DNA of 18,992 nt from NCBI GenBank assembly GCA_036525795.1, contig DATCZS010000090.1, forward strand, positions 1-18,992. Reading direction: 5' to 3'. Below, piece after piece: positions 6,176-15,000 of this stretch (position 1 is the stretch's first letter; each line of letters opens with the position of its first letter). This DNA is from DATCZS01 sp036525795 (GTDB lineage: Bacteria; Actinomycetota; Acidimicrobiia; Spongiisociales; ZC4RG35). The notes under the pieces are model-generated. The model had not been told where the DNA came from and ran no database searches. It saw only the letters and a program-made list of their open reading frames with translations. The position numbers were made by a program, and so were the translations under genes.

Positions 6176-7321
6176 ATGACCATCGATCTCTCGTTCGCCC
6201 CGTCGGAGGACCCCTTCGTCGTCCAGCACGGCGGTTTCTATCGCCGCTGGTTGTCGATGCTCGACGATGTCGAGGAGTTGAAGGCCACGGTCTCCAGGCT
6301 GGAGGCAACCACCCAGGACAAGTGGATCCCGGTGTGGCGCGAGCGCGGGCAGTTCCACGAGGACGAAGGAGATCGGCTGGAAGCGGCCGGGGATTTCGAG
6401 GGGTCGCGCCGCGAGTACCTCCAGGCCAAGACCTACTACTCGATCGGCCGGTTCCCCCGCGAGCTCACCGACGAGAAGCGCCGGATCAGCGAGGAGTGCC
6501 GGACCGCGTACCGAAAGGCATGCGCCCACCTCGATCCACCGCTCCAGGAGGTGGACATCGTTCACGACGGCAAGACGATCCGTTCCCACCTCCGCGTCCC
6601 CAAGGGCGCCTCGGCGGAGCATCCGGTTCCCGCCGTGTTTGTCATGTGCGGGGCCGACGTCTTCAAGGAGGACCGTGGCTGGGCGGCCGACCTGGCCCTC
6701 GAGCAGGGAATGGCCGCACTGGTTGTGGATGCCCCGGGAACGGGCGAGAACCCCTTCCCCTGGGGACCCGACTCGGTGGCGGCCTGGGAGGCGGCCTTCG
6801 ACTGGCTCGCGGCGCGTCCTGAGATCGACGGGGATCGCATCGGGGCCTTCGGGATATCCCGGGGCGGGTACTCGGTGATGCAACTGGCCGGTTTCGCCCC
6901 AACCAAGGTCAAGGCGGTCGTCGCCAACGCCGGCCACCCGTTCGGCTACCGCATGACCGATGAAGAGATGGACTACTTCGTCGACTATGCCAACCGACGG
7001 GCAGCGTGGGTGTTCGGTGCGCCGGGCGATCCTGGCTCGTTCACACCGACCACCCGCGAGAGGGAATTGGAGCGGTTCAAGACGTGGGCGCTCTCCGAGC
7101 AGGGCATCCTCGAGAACATCACCATGCCGGTGCTGATGATCAACGGCAAACACGACAACGGCCTTGCGCCCATCGGCAACATCTACTTCATGCTCGAGCA
7201 CGGTCCCGCCACCGGCAAGGAGGCGAGGGTGTACGCCGACGCAGGGCACTGTGCCTTCAAGTATCAGGATCACTGGGCACCGGCCTCATTCGCCTGGCTG
7301 AGGGAGAAGCTCGCCCGATGA
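6176..7321 (+). CDS. Alpha/beta hydrolase, FrsA/2,6-dihydroxypseudooxynicotine-hydrolase-like
   Basis: A 381-residue alpha/beta hydrolase with a helical N-terminal region of about 120 residues before the core, as in the FrsA/DUF1100 group and in the nicotine-pathway C-C bond hydrolase for 2,6-dihydroxypseudooxynicotine. The core shows the nucleophile elbow G-I-S228-R-G-G, an acid in NGKHD327 and the histidine in DAGH358C, a complete Ser-Asp-His triad. It may cleave a C-C or ester bond in a ring-derived intermediate; the substrate is inference. It has GGAGA ten bases before ATG 6176. It is the first gene of a plus-strand pair with an EamA transporter and is divergent from the selenoprotein gene with a shared operator. 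A homologue lies at 12838-13929. Confidence 0.85.
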   Translation: MTIDLSFAPSEDPFVVQHGGFYRRWLSMLDDVEELKATVSRLEATTQDKWIPVWRERGQFHEDEGDRLEAAGDFEGSRREYLQAKTYYSIGRFPRELTDEKRRISEECRTAYRKACAHLDPPLQEVDIVHDGKTIRSHLRVPKGASAEHPVPAVFVMCGADVFKEDRGWAADLALEQGMAALVVDAPGTGENPFPWGPDSVAAWEAAFDWLAARPEIDGDRIGAFGISRGGYSVMQLAGFAPTKVKAVVANAGHPFGYRMTDEEMDYFVDYANRRAAWVFGAPGDPGSFTPTTRERELERFKTWALSEQGILENITMPVLMINGKHDNGLAPIGNIYFMLEHGPATGKEARVYADAGHCAFKYQDHWAPASFAWLREKLAR

Positions 7322-7339
7322 CCGCCGGTCCTGGCTGAC

Positions 7340-8212
7340 GTGGGGATCTTCCTCGGGCTGCTCGCCGCCTTCTGCTTCTCGTTGACCTCGATCCTGGTCC
7401 GGGTGGGCCAGCGCACCAGGCCGCACGACGACGGCGTGTTCATGTCGGTGATGGTCAATGTGCTCATCCTCGGGGTGTACGCGGCATTGGTCGACTGGCC
7501 GGAGTGGGACGCCCCGGCGATGGTCTCTTTCGTCGTCGGCGGGGTGATCGGCACCGTCGGTGGGCGCACGTCGATGCTGCGGGCAGTCCGCCTGATCGGT
7601 CCGAGTCGCTCCAATGCCTTCCTCACGGGGGCGCCGGCGGTGGCCGCCTTCGGAGGATGGCTGGCGCTGGGGGAGACGCTCACCGTCGTCGAGATGCTGG
7701 GTGGCGTCATCGTCATCGGCGGGCTGCTGTGGCTGATCAGGGCCCGCTCGTCGGACGCGGCAGGCGGGTCCAAGGCGCCGTTGTTCCACTACGTGATTGC
7801 AGCCGGTGCCCCACTCTCGTTCGGCCTCGCATTCGTGTTCCGCAAGTGGGGTCTGGAACGTTTCGACTCTTCGGTGGTCGGTGCGTTCGTCGGCGCAGCC
7901 TCCGCCTATCTCGTGATCGTTGCCATCGATGCCGTACGGGGGAAGCTGCCGGAGCGGGTCCGTTCCAACTTCGGCTCGCCGTCGTGGTGGTTCGTGGGAG
8001 CAGGTCTGTCGACGTCGGCCGCTCTCCTCGGCCAGTTCACCGCCTTCACGTTCCTGGAGGCGTGGGTGGTGGGGATCCTCCAGGCCACCCAGGCGATCTG
8101 GACCATCATCCTCAGTGTCCTCTTCCTGAGAGGTGACGAACGCATCGACACCGCGCTCCTCGGCTCGGTCGCATTGGTCGTGAGCGGCGTCGTGCTGATC
8201 GCCATCCAGTAG
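7340..8212 (+). CDS. EamA/DMT-superfamily transporter
   Basis: A 290-residue membrane protein with ten hydrophobic segments in two halves, each a five-helix EamA domain (about residues 1-135 and 148-290). The first half ends in LGETLTVVEMLGGVIVIGG and the second in LRGDERIDTALLGSVALVVSGV, the usual internal repeat of drug/metabolite transporters. Members export or import amino acids, sugars and other metabolites, and the substrate cannot be told. The start is GTG 7340, only 18 bases after the hydrolase stop, so cotranscription and shared control from the operator at 6114 are likely. Confidence 0.87.
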   Translation: MGIFLGLLAAFCFSLTSILVRVGQRTRPHDDGVFMSVMVNVLILGVYAALVDWPEWDAPAMVSFVVGGVIGTVGGRTSMLRAVRLIGPSRSNAFLTGAPAVAAFGGWLALGETLTVVEMLGGVIVIGGLLWLIRARSSDAAGGSKAPLFHYVIAAGAPLSFGLAFVFRKWGLERFDSSVVGAFVGAASAYLVIVAIDAVRGKLPERVRSNFGSPSWWFVGAGLSTSAALLGQFTAFTFLEAWVVGILQATQAIWTIILSVLFLRGDERIDTALLGSVALVVSGVVLIAIQ

Positions 8213-8224
8213 GCGTGGTGGCGG

Positions 8225-8236
8225 CGGCGGTACCGC
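8225..8236. repeat. Inverted repeat in a convergent gap, possible weak terminator
   Basis: GGCGGTACCGCC is a perfect palindrome in the 76-base gap between the convergent EamA and esterase genes. The hairpin is short and has no T-run, so a terminator role is only a possibility. Nothing else was seen in this gap. Confidence 0.3.
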
Positions 8237-8288
8237 CTGCGGCTGTGGAATCCTCCGAGACTCGCAGTACGTTGTCGCGCCTCGGCGG

Positions 8289-9290
8289 TCAGCCGGCGTG
8301 ACGGCCGATCCAGTCGGCGGCCAGGAGCAGGGCGCGGTGCGAGGCAGCGTCGTTGGGGACCACCGCCGGCCACACGTGGTACATCCCCGGTTCGATGTGG
8401 AGTGTGACGTCGACGCCCGCCTCCTCGGCCTTGGCGGCGAATCGCACCGAGTCGTCGAGCAGTATCTCCTTTCCTCCGGCCAGCAAGAGCAGCGGAGGAA
8501 GCCCGGTGGGGTCTGCGTGGTAGGGCGACGCGTACGGGTCGGTGGGTTCGACTCCGGCCAGGTAGGCATCCGCCGGCCCGTCGGCGACGACGGTGAGATA
8601 GTCGGTGAGTTCGTTGGTGGCGAGAGTGGTACCTGTGTGGGCGAGGTCGAGCCACGGGGAGAACAGCACCCCTCCGGCCGGCAGGGGGTGGCGTTCGTCC
8701 CGCAGGCGGACGAGCAAGGCCGCCGCCAGGTTGCCTCCCGCCGAATCGCCCCCGACCACCAGCGTGGCCGGCTCCACGCCGTCTGCGAGAAGCCCGGTGT
8801 ATGCGGCTACTGCGTCGTCGAGGGCGGCGGGGAACGGGTGCCGTGGCGCAAGCCGGTAGTCGGCCGAAAAGGTGTCAGCCCTGGCGGCGGCGGCCAGCGC
8901 CGCGATGAACGGACGCTCCATGCCCGGGCTTCCCATCACGTGCCCGCCACCGTGGAAGTAGAGGAGCGTGGGACGTCCGGCAGGGAGTCCGACCAGACGA
9001 AGCCACTCGCCTCGTACGCCGTCGACGGTGCCGGGCTCGACTGAGACGACACCTCGCAGCCGGCGGGGAAGGGGTGCGTCGAGCTTGAGGTCGGCCCACT
9101 TCTCGGGATGCCCGTGCTCGACCGCGGTGGTGATGACGGCGGAGAGCGCCGCCCGGCGGAGTTCCACCGTCCAGCTCCACCCTGCCACCAACGGTCCGTG
9201 TGTCAACCGGTGCCAGAAGGTTCGGGCCAGGGCGGCCAGTACCGCGCCGAGGATCCGCACCACCACGATCAGCGTGCTCACACCTTCCAT
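8289..9290 (-). CDS. Alpha/beta hydrolase of the hormone-sensitive-lipase (HSL) family, esterase
   Basis: 333 residues. A hydrophobic N-terminal helix (STLIVVVRILGAVLAALA, about residues 5-22) could anchor it to the membrane. The catalytic domain has the HSL oxyanion motif H113-G-G-G in YFHGGGHVMG, the nucleophile motif G-D-S183-A-G-G, and the catalytic histidine in MYHVWPAVVP near the C-terminus. ADYRLAPRHPFPAALDD is also typical of the family, which hydrolyses short-chain acyl or aryl esters. The start is ATG 9290 with a weak GTGGGA. It follows the F420-type gene by 89 bases, across a hairpin at 9360-9376, so it may be a separate unit or partial read-through of the big operon. No operator copy was found directly in front of it. 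Confidence 0.88.
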   Translation of the reverse strand: MEGVSTLIVVVRILGAVLAALARTFWHRLTHGPLVAGWSWTVELRRAALSAVITTAVEHGHPEKWADLKLDAPLPRRLRGVVSVEPGTVDGVRGEWLRLVGLPAGRPTLLYFHGGGHVMGSPGMERPFIAALAAAARADTFSADYRLAPRHPFPAALDDAVAAYTGLLADGVEPATLVVGGDSAGGNLAAALLVRLRDERHPLPAGGVLFSPWLDLAHTGTTLATNELTDYLTVVADGPADAYLAGVEPTDPYASPYHADPTGLPPLLLLAGGKEILLDDSVRFAAKAEEAGVDVTLHIEPGMYHVWPAVVPNDAASHRALLLAADWIGRHAG

Positions 9291-9359
9291 GTTCCCACGA
9301 GCCGGCGGTCGGGCGGAGGGGCGAAGTCCTCCAACCGCCGGTTCCGGCCGCACCCGAGC

Positions 9360-9376
9360 GGTTGGCGCCGCCAACC
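9360..9376 (-). terminator. Hairpin just after the eight-gene operon
   Basis: GGTTGGC and GCCAACC form a 7-bp stem around a three-base loop, three bases after the last stop of the minus-strand operon. There is no T-run, so it could be a weak terminator or an mRNA 3' end stabiliser. Confidence 0.45.
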
Positions 9377-9379
9377 CGG

Positions 9380-10213
9380 TCAGCGGGCCAGGGCCTCTGC
9401 CAGCAGCGGAGGCAGCGAGGGATCCGCAGGCGGGCTGAAACTCACCAGGATGTGTTGGGCCCCGTACTCGGTGTAGGCGGCCACCTGGTCGAGGGTGTGG
9501 GCGAGGTCCCCGGAGAAGCGGAACTGTACCGACACCTCGATCTCCGACCGACGGCGTCCGATCGCCTCGCATGCCTCGTCGAGGACGGCGAGGGAGGCGG
9601 CGAAGGCGGCGGGATCGCCCACGAAATCGGGGTAGTTCCACTGGTCCGCCCACCGCGCGGCCAGCGGGATGGTGCGCCTGGGTCCGCTGCCGCCGACCAC
9701 GAAGGGCGGCCGTGGCCGCTGCACGGGTTTGGGCTCGAACCGGGCCTCTGTGATGGTGCGGTGCTTCCCGGTGAACGAGAACACCTCCTGGGTCATCAGC
9801 CCGTGGAGGATCTCGAATGTCTCCTCGAGGAGTTCGAAACGCTCCCGCACGGAGGGCAGCTCGATCCCGAACGCAGTGTGCTCACCCTCGTGCCATCCCG
9901 TGCCCACCCCGATCTCGACCCGCCCGCCGGACATGCGGTCGAGGGTCACCAGCTGCTTTGCCAGGATCGCAGGATGGCGGAAGGTGTTCGCCGTGACCAT
10001 CGTGCCGAACCGGAGCCGCTCGGTGACCGCCGCCAGCCCGCCGAACAGCGTGTATGCGTCCATGATCGGCAGGGACGAGGGGGATTTTGGGGGGTACAGA
10101 TGGTCGTTGAGCCACACCATGTCCCAGAAGGAGCCGCGATCGGCCTCCACCCAGATGTCGCGCAGCTGCGTCCACTCCGCCTGCTGTGCCCACACCTTGA
10201 ACGAGTGCCTCAC
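9380..10213 (-). CDS. LLM-class (luciferase-like) F420-dependent oxidoreductase
   Basis: A 277-residue luciferase-like TIM-barrel protein. Hallmarks are the N-terminal FWDMVWLNDHLYPP, the mid-protein RHPAILAKQLVTLDRMSGGRVEIGVGTGWHEGEH, and RPPFVVGGSGPRRTIPLAARWADQWN. These match the actinobacterial group annotated as F420-dependent rather than FMN-type monooxygenases, though the cofactor cannot be proven from sequence. It would catalyse hydride transfer to or from an alcohol, imine or enone. The start is GTG 10213 (VRHSFKV). It is the last gene of the minus-strand operon, 34 bases after the dienelactone-hydrolase-like gene, and presumably a late or side redox step. Confidence 0.88.
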   Translation of the reverse strand: MRHSFKVWAQQAEWTQLRDIWVEADRGSFWDMVWLNDHLYPPKSPSSLPIMDAYTLFGGLAAVTERLRFGTMVTANTFRHPAILAKQLVTLDRMSGGRVEIGVGTGWHEGEHTAFGIELPSVRERFELLEETFEILHGLMTQEVFSFTGKHRTITEARFEPKPVQRPRPPFVVGGSGPRRTIPLAARWADQWNYPDFVGDPAAFAASLAVLDEACEAIGRRRSEIEVSVQFRFSGDLAHTLDQVAAYTEYGAQHILVSFSPPADPSLPPLLAEALAR

Positions 10214-10247
10214 CGGGGCTCACCGATTCGATACGAGGCCTTCGCCG

Positions 10248-11138
10248 TCACTTCAGATGCCGGTCCAGGTACTCGATGACCCCGGCGATGGCCTGGACCT
10301 GGACGTCGTCGACCTGATACTCCCCGTCGTCTCCGCGCACCGGATAGATGTAGCCGTGGAGATGATGGTCGTAGGAGACCCATTCCACCTCCTTGCCCGC
10401 CTCCGCCAGCAGCTCGTAGTTGAGCCGGAAGATCCCCTGCAGCTCGTCGGTCTCGCGGCCCATCACGAGGATGGGTGTCCGAATGCCCGAGATGCGCGTC
10501 ATCGCCAGGTCGTGGTCGATTCTGCGCCGGACCTTGTCGGTCTCCCTCATCAGCATCGACTCGATGTCGCGCAGGCCCGTCGCATCCTTGATGGGGGCGG
10601 TCTCGTCCGGCGTGAGCGCCAGGTACTCGTGTGAGGCGGGCTCACAGGCCACCGCGCAGGCGGCGCCGTGGTACTCGGAGGTGATCTTCATGATCATCTC
10701 GCCCCCGTGGCTCACACCCACCAGTCCGACCCGCTCGGGGTCGACGGAGGGGAGGCCCTTGACGAAGTCGATGACGGCGATCTCGTCCTCGTACTCGAGC
10801 GGGGACCGGTTGAACAGCTCTCTCCCTTGCCGCATGTCACGGATCATGGGCCCCCCGTGGTTGTAGCCCAGCTCCACCTCGGTGCGATAGCGAAGCCAGG
10901 CACAGGCGTACCCGGCCTCCACCAGCGCGCCGGTGATGTGGCCGCGGTCGGCGAATGCCGTGCGCAGCCAGCCCAACCCTTCACCCCCGTTGCCCGACGC
11001 GAGCAACACCATGGGGAACGGGCCCTCTCCCTCCGGCGTGCGCACCCCGATCGGCGCGTAGAGGCCGTCCCACGTCTCCACCATCATCAACTCGACGTCG
11101 AAGCCGTCGATCGTCTCGATCGATGTCGGGAATTCCAC
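10248..11138 (-). CDS. Dienelactone-hydrolase-like alpha/beta hydrolase
   Basis: 296 residues. The nucleophile elbow is G-V-S143-H-G-G in VGLVGVSHGGEMIMKI, with an acid in the ILVMGRETDE region and the histidine in YDHHLHGYIYP, a plausible Ser-Asp/Glu-His triad. The fold is closest to the dienelactone hydrolase/peptidase S9-like hydrolases that act on lactones or small esters. The chosen start, GTG 11138, has GAGAGGAGA six bases before it; a longer open frame upstream overlaps the next gene and is discarded. It lies 11 bases after the FAD oxidoreductase stop, so the two are translated from one message. The substrate is unknown. Confidence 0.83.
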   Translation of the reverse strand: MEFPTSIETIDGFDVELMMVETWDGLYAPIGVRTPEGEGPFPMVLLASGNGGEGLGWLRTAFADRGHITGALVEAGYACAWLRYRTEVELGYNHGGPMIRDMRQGRELFNRSPLEYEDEIAVIDFVKGLPSVDPERVGLVGVSHGGEMIMKITSEYHGAACAVACEPASHEYLALTPDETAPIKDATGLRDIESMLMRETDKVRRRIDHDLAMTRISGIRTPILVMGRETDELQGIFRLNYELLAEAGKEVEWVSYDHHLHGYIYPVRGDDGEYQVDDVQVQAIAGVIEYLDRHLK

Positions 11139-11149
11139 GCTGTCTCCTC

Positions 11150-12733
11150 TCACATCAGCTCCATGAACTCCGCAGGATCGCGTCCCAGGTCCTCCAGCAT
11201 CACGATGGCCGCGTTGCGCCCGGGGGCGCCCGTGATCGAGCCGCCCGGATGGGTGGTGCCGCCGGTCTGGTACAGCCCGGGGATGGGCATCCGGTGTTGC
11301 GCCCATCCGGGCACCGGCCGCTGGGCACCCGAGAACGTGATGCCCCTGTCGCCGCCGTGGGGGGCACCTCCCACCATGTGCGGGTTGTTCCGTTCGATGT
11401 CGAGCGGCGACTTCACCAGGCGGCCGAGGATGACGTCGTCGGTGAAGTTGGGGGCAAATCGACGCAGGTACTCGAGCTGGCGATCGACGTGGGATTCCTT
11501 GATGTCGTCCCACCTCTCGGGCCCGCCGCCGGGATCGTACGCGTTGAAGGTCACCATCTTCACGGTGTGGGTGCCCTCCGGGCTGCGGCTGGGATCGGCC
11601 AGCGTGGGCGTGGCGACGAGCACGAAGGGGTCGACGTCGGTGAAATGCCCGTCCGACACCTTGCGCGTGTTGCGGGTGAGATCGTCGATCCATCCGGCCA
11701 CACCGGCCGACACCCCCGACCGCGCCCCGTCGTGGGTGGTGAACGCGGGAGCGGCGGTGGCGGCGAAATAGGCGGCGAAGAAGGGGACACCGACGTGATA
11801 GGTGTCCACCCCGTAGACGAAGTCCTCGCCCCAGGCGGCATGCGGCGCCATGTCGACGAGATGCTTCACGTGGATGGTCGACACCACGGCCTTTCGCGCC
11901 CGGTACTCGTCACCCGCCTCGGTGCGGATCCCCACGCACCTGCCGTCCTCGAGAATGAGCTCGCTCACCTTCTGGTTGCAGTCGATGGTGACGCCGTTGT
12001 CGGTGAGGTATCCGACCAGTGCGTCGATGAGCCGGCCCGACCCTCCCTGCGGGATCGACCAGCTGCGCACCTGTCGTCCGGCGATGATCTGATAGGCGAG
12101 CAGGCCGGTGCCCGCACCGTCGATCGGGACCGCCGTCTGCACCGCCACCCACGCCATGAATGCCCGTACGTGGGGGCTCTCGAACTCGTGCACGATGATG
12201 TCCCTGGCGCTCATCATCGACCGCCGTGTCCACACCCCTCCGCGCGGGTGAGCCGCCAGCAGCTCCTGCGGGCTCGGGCCATGCCCGACAGGGCGGAACC
12301 GTGTGGCCCCCACCAATGCCTTGATCTCGTCCCACTCGGTCAACAGGCGCCGGTATGTCTCGGCGTCCCTTTCGGAGAACCGAGCGATCTCGGCGCAGGT
12401 CTTGTCGAGATCGAGCCACATTGTGAGCGACTCGCCATCCGGGAATGCCACGACCTCGACCGGGTCGGGATCGATGTACGAGAGTCCATACTTCGCCACG
12501 AGGCCCAGTTCGTCGTTGCGGATGAGCGGGTTCACCTGGATCAGTGTGTGGCCGGTCGAACACGTGTCGATCCACATGCCGTCCAGCAACAGCTCTTCGG
12601 TGGTCGCCCCGCCTCCCGGGATGGGTCGGGCATCGACCATTGCCACCTCGTACCCGGCGCTGGCCAGATAGGCGGCGGTGATCAGGCTGTTGTGGCCCGC
12701 TCCCGCCACCACGATGTCAGCGGTCCTCGTCAT
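11150..12733 (-). CDS. FAD/NAD(P)-binding oxidoreductase, phytoene-desaturase/PYROXD2-like
   Basis: A 527-residue flavoprotein. The N-terminal dinucleotide-binding fold is DIVVAGAGHNSLITAAYLASAGYEVAMVDA, with the GAGHNS/GL variant seen in CrtI-like and PYROXD2-like amine/desaturase-type enzymes. A second FAD contact is QGGSGRLIDAL (about residue 227), and the C-terminal FAD motif is IPGLYQTGGTTHPGGSITGAPGRNAA. It would oxidise or desaturate a substrate C-C or C-N bond. ATG 12733 has a strong GGAGG eight bases before it. A 104-base gap separates it from the upstream hydrolase, the largest gap in this operon, with an imperfect hairpin but no clear new promoter. The family is clear; the reaction is inference. 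Confidence 0.88.
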   Translation of the reverse strand: MTRTADIVVAGAGHNSLITAAYLASAGYEVAMVDARPIPGGGATTEELLLDGMWIDTCSTGHTLIQVNPLIRNDELGLVAKYGLSYIDPDPVEVVAFPDGESLTMWLDLDKTCAEIARFSERDAETYRRLLTEWDEIKALVGATRFRPVGHGPSPQELLAAHPRGGVWTRRSMMSARDIIVHEFESPHVRAFMAWVAVQTAVPIDGAGTGLLAYQIIAGRQVRSWSIPQGGSGRLIDALVGYLTDNGVTIDCNQKVSELILEDGRCVGIRTEAGDEYRARKAVVSTIHVKHLVDMAPHAAWGEDFVYGVDTYHVGVPFFAAYFAATAAPAFTTHDGARSGVSAGVAGWIDDLTRNTRKVSDGHFTDVDPFVLVATPTLADPSRSPEGTHTVKMVTFNAYDPGGGPERWDDIKESHVDRQLEYLRRFAPNFTDDVILGRLVKSPLDIERNNPHMVGGAPHGGDRGITFSGAQRPVPGWAQHRMPIPGLYQTGGTTHPGGSITGAPGRNAAIVMLEDLGRDPAEFMELM

Positions 12734-12779
12734 GACGTACCTCCATGATGCTCCATGCCCGGGACAGAGCCTCGCCGGT

Positions 12780-12818
12780 GTCTCCCCCTGATGCGGTGAG
12801 CCCGGTGGGGGAGGAGAC
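12780..12818 (-). other. Imperfect inverted repeat in the 104-base operon gap
   Basis: GTCTCCCCC and GGGGGAGGAGAC (plus-strand reading) can pair with a bulge around a loop of roughly 18 bases. It lies between the hydrolase stop and the FAD oxidoreductase start and might attenuate or process the operon message. The evidence is weak. Confidence 0.25.
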
Positions 12819-12837
12819 GGATCCTTCTGCTCTGGTC

Positions 12838-13929
12838 CTATACATTGGCCTTCATCCACTCCTGGGCGCGGGGTATCCAGCGGTACGGGAGGTTGTTGAC
12901 GCCGTGGTTCCCGCCCTCGATCAGGAGGAACTCGGTTGGCCCTGCCGCCTCGTCTGCGATTCGCTTGCCCTGTTCCCAGGGGATGAGCGGGTCGTCGGTG
13001 CCGTGGACCACCAGCAGCGGCCGGTCGAGATCTCCCAACACGCCATCCAGTGTGAACCCGTCCGCCAGCTCACGGGCGTGCTCCCCGTCCCTTGCCCCCG
13101 AGTAGTGGGCGAACGCCTCCCTCGTCACCAGCGGCAGGACGCTCCAGCATTCTCCCCAGTCGTACGGACCGCAGTTGGCGATGGTGGCCTTCACTCTGGG
13201 TTCGAACGACGCCGCCCGGGGGGCGTAGTAGCCACCCAGGCTCGAGCCGAACAACCCGATCCGCCGGGCGTCGAGGTCGTCTCGGGTCTCGATCCAGTCG
13301 ATCGCGGCCGACAGTGCCACCTCGTAGTCCGGTCGGGCGTGCGACCACTGGCTCGCCTCCCCCTGACCGGGCCCGTCGAGGCTCAGCACGGCGTAGCCGA
13401 GGCGCATCCAGCTCGTACGGGCGAAGTGGCGGGTCTCTTTCGTCGAGTCGAGGCCCGGGAGGACGATGATCACCGGGGAGCCGGGGGCCGGGATGCTGAC
13501 CAGGGCGACCATCCGCAGGCCGTCCGCGCCGGTGATCGTCACCTTCTCGACCGCCGGGCGCATCCCCGGCATGGCGCGGTCGTAGCAGGAGAGCATCCGT
13601 CTCAGCCCGGCGTCGTGCACCTCCCGGTCGCGAACCGAGAGGAAATAGGCCAGGTGATGACAGCGGGCGGCATCTTCCCAGTGGGAGACGGCTGCGCCGG
13701 TGTGGCCGTTCCGCTCCGCCTCCTCGGCAAGGTGCTCATGGACAGCTGCAGTGGCCATCCATTCCCGTCCCCATTCGTCCCACGTTCCGATGCGGGCGAT
13801 CGTTCCGGTGATGTCGCCGAGGGCGATCCCTCCCCGCAGGAATCGGGGCAGCCAGGTGTTCAGGACCTCCTGTACCACCGGATCGGGATGGATCAGGTCC
13901 GAGACCGCGAAAAAGGGGGACCGGCTCAC
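12838..13929 (-). CDS. Alpha/beta hydrolase, FrsA/2,6-dihydroxypseudooxynicotine-hydrolase-like
   Basis: A 363-residue homologue of the hydrolase at 6176-7321. A helical N-terminal part (about residues 1-140) precedes the core, with elbow G-S-S230-L-G-G, acid in HGTDD313PLIPW and histidine in GGNH342GVNN, so the triad is complete. Such enzymes cleave C-C bonds of diketone-like or polyhydroxylated ring products, but other hydrolases share the fold. The start is GTG 13929, which overlaps the stop of the Gfo/Idh gene by four bases (GTGA) and has GGAG upstream; a longer open frame further upstream is out of register with the operon and is rejected. The stop is TAG at 12838-12840. Having two such hydrolases in one putative regulon suggests two related bonds or substrates. 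Confidence 0.85.
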   Translation of the reverse strand: MSRSPFFAVSDLIHPDPVVQEVLNTWLPRFLRGGIALGDITGTIARIGTWDEWGREWMATAAVHEHLAEEAERNGHTGAAVSHWEDAARCHHLAYFLSVRDREVHDAGLRRMLSCYDRAMPGMRPAVEKVTITGADGLRMVALVSIPAPGSPVIIVLPGLDSTKETRHFARTSWMRLGYAVLSLDGPGQGEASQWSHARPDYEVALSAAIDWIETRDDLDARRIGLFGSSLGGYYAPRAASFEPRVKATIANCGPYDWGECWSVLPLVTREAFAHYSGARDGEHARELADGFTLDGVLGDLDRPLLVVHGTDDPLIPWEQGKRIADEAAGPTEFLLIEGGNHGVNNLPYRWIPRAQEWMKANV

Positions 13930-14987
13930 TCGGCGGACACTCCGACTGCGTCGAGGAACGGCTTCACCTCGACCGCCCTGCCGTTGAGCCGGTTCGACTC
14001 GATTGCGGTGTGGACGACGGCGAGCGCCCGGATGGCGTCGTCCGCCTGCACCTCCACCGTGGCCAGGCCGCGGGCGGCCAGTGCGAATTCCTCGAGTTGC
14101 TCCTTGAACATGTCGGTGGGCGGCAGCTCGACCGGCGTCCGCTCCTGCTGACCGTACGCCTGCGACACCAGCGACGAGTACCGGTCTGCCTCGTGCGATT
14201 CGTCCCAGTGGGTGAAGTCGAGGTCGTACATCAGATTCTGGCTGGTGCCCTGGAGACGGATCTGATAGATGCCGGGGGACGCCCAGCCGCATCCGAGGTA
14301 TCCGAGCGCACCGGACTCGAACTCGAGGATCGCCATGGTGGCGTCCGGTACCTCGGACTTTGTGAACAGCTTGCGGGTGTGGGCGCTGACCGCCGCCACC
14401 GGACCGAGCAGATACTGGAGGTTGTCGGCGTGGTGGACGCCGAGCTGGATCAGCGGGCCGCCCGGCGTCTTCGAGAGGTACCAGCGCCAGGTTTCCGGGG
14501 TCAGCTCGAGCCCGCGCTCGTTGGAGAAGTTGGCCTCCACCATCGACACGCCACCCAGGGTGCCGTCTTCGATCCACTGCTTCATCACCCGGTTCCCGGA
14601 GAGGCGCCTGGCGCTGTGGCCGACGGCGAACACGCCGCCGGTACGGTCCACGACCTGTTTGATGGCGAGGGCGTCCTCCAGCGTCTGGGCGATCGGCTTG
14701 TCGGTGTATACGGCCTTGCCGGCCTCCAGCGCCTGGGTGACGACGTCCTTGTGGGTGTCGTTGGGGGTGGTGATGATGACGCCTTCGACGTCGGGGTCGG
14801 CCAGCAGCTCCTCGTATGTGGAAGCCGACTTCGGCACGCCGTACTCATCCTGGAACGCCTTGCGCTTCTCCTCCGAACGGGAGAAGCACGAATACAGCTC
14901 GACCACGTCGCCGCGCTGGGCGCCGCGAGCGAGCACTCGAGCCCATCGGCCGAGACCGACCGAGGCGAGGCGGATCCTGTCGCTCAT
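13926..14987 (-). CDS. Gfo/Idh/MocA-family NAD(P)-dependent oxidoreductase
   Basis: 353 residues. The N-terminal Rossmann fold begins IRLASVGLGRWARVLARG (GxGxxA). The catalytic lysine motif is TDKPIA in place of the common EKP. The C-terminal alpha/beta domain includes GGPLIQLGVHHADNLQYLLGPV, whose histidine is the usual proton-relay residue. The family oxidises or reduces hydroxyl groups on sugars, inositols and related compounds. ATG 14987 has AGAGGAA upstream. It sits 13 bases after the cupin stop and overlaps the downstream hydrolase start, so it is firmly within the operon. A second, distinct member is at 17776-18807. The substrate is unknown. Confidence 0.9.
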   Translation of the reverse strand: MSDRIRLASVGLGRWARVLARGAQRGDVVELYSCFSRSEEKRKAFQDEYGVPKSASTYEELLADPDVEGVIITTPNDTHKDVVTQALEAGKAVYTDKPIAQTLEDALAIKQVVDRTGGVFAVGHSARRLSGNRVMKQWIEDGTLGGVSMVEANFSNERGLELTPETWRWYLSKTPGGPLIQLGVHHADNLQYLLGPVAAVSAHTRKLFTKSEVPDATMAILEFESGALGYLGCGWASPGIYQIRLQGTSQNLMYDLDFTHWDESHEADRYSSLVSQAYGQQERTPVELPPTDMFKEQLEEFALAARGLATVEVQADDAIRALAVVHTAIESNRLNGRAVEVKPFLDAVGVSAE

Positions 14988-15000
14988 GAGTTCCTCTCTT

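Noticed and set aside
10955..12748. Long plus-strand open frame (597 codons) opposite the FAD oxidoreductase
   Set aside because: Antisense shadow in GC-rich DNA, without recognisable motifs and with composition typical of a reversed coding frame.
13992..14000. A further operator-like sequence (CTCGATTGCG) inside the Gfo/Idh gene
   Set aside because: Only one half-site matches, there is no palindrome, and it lies inside a coding region.
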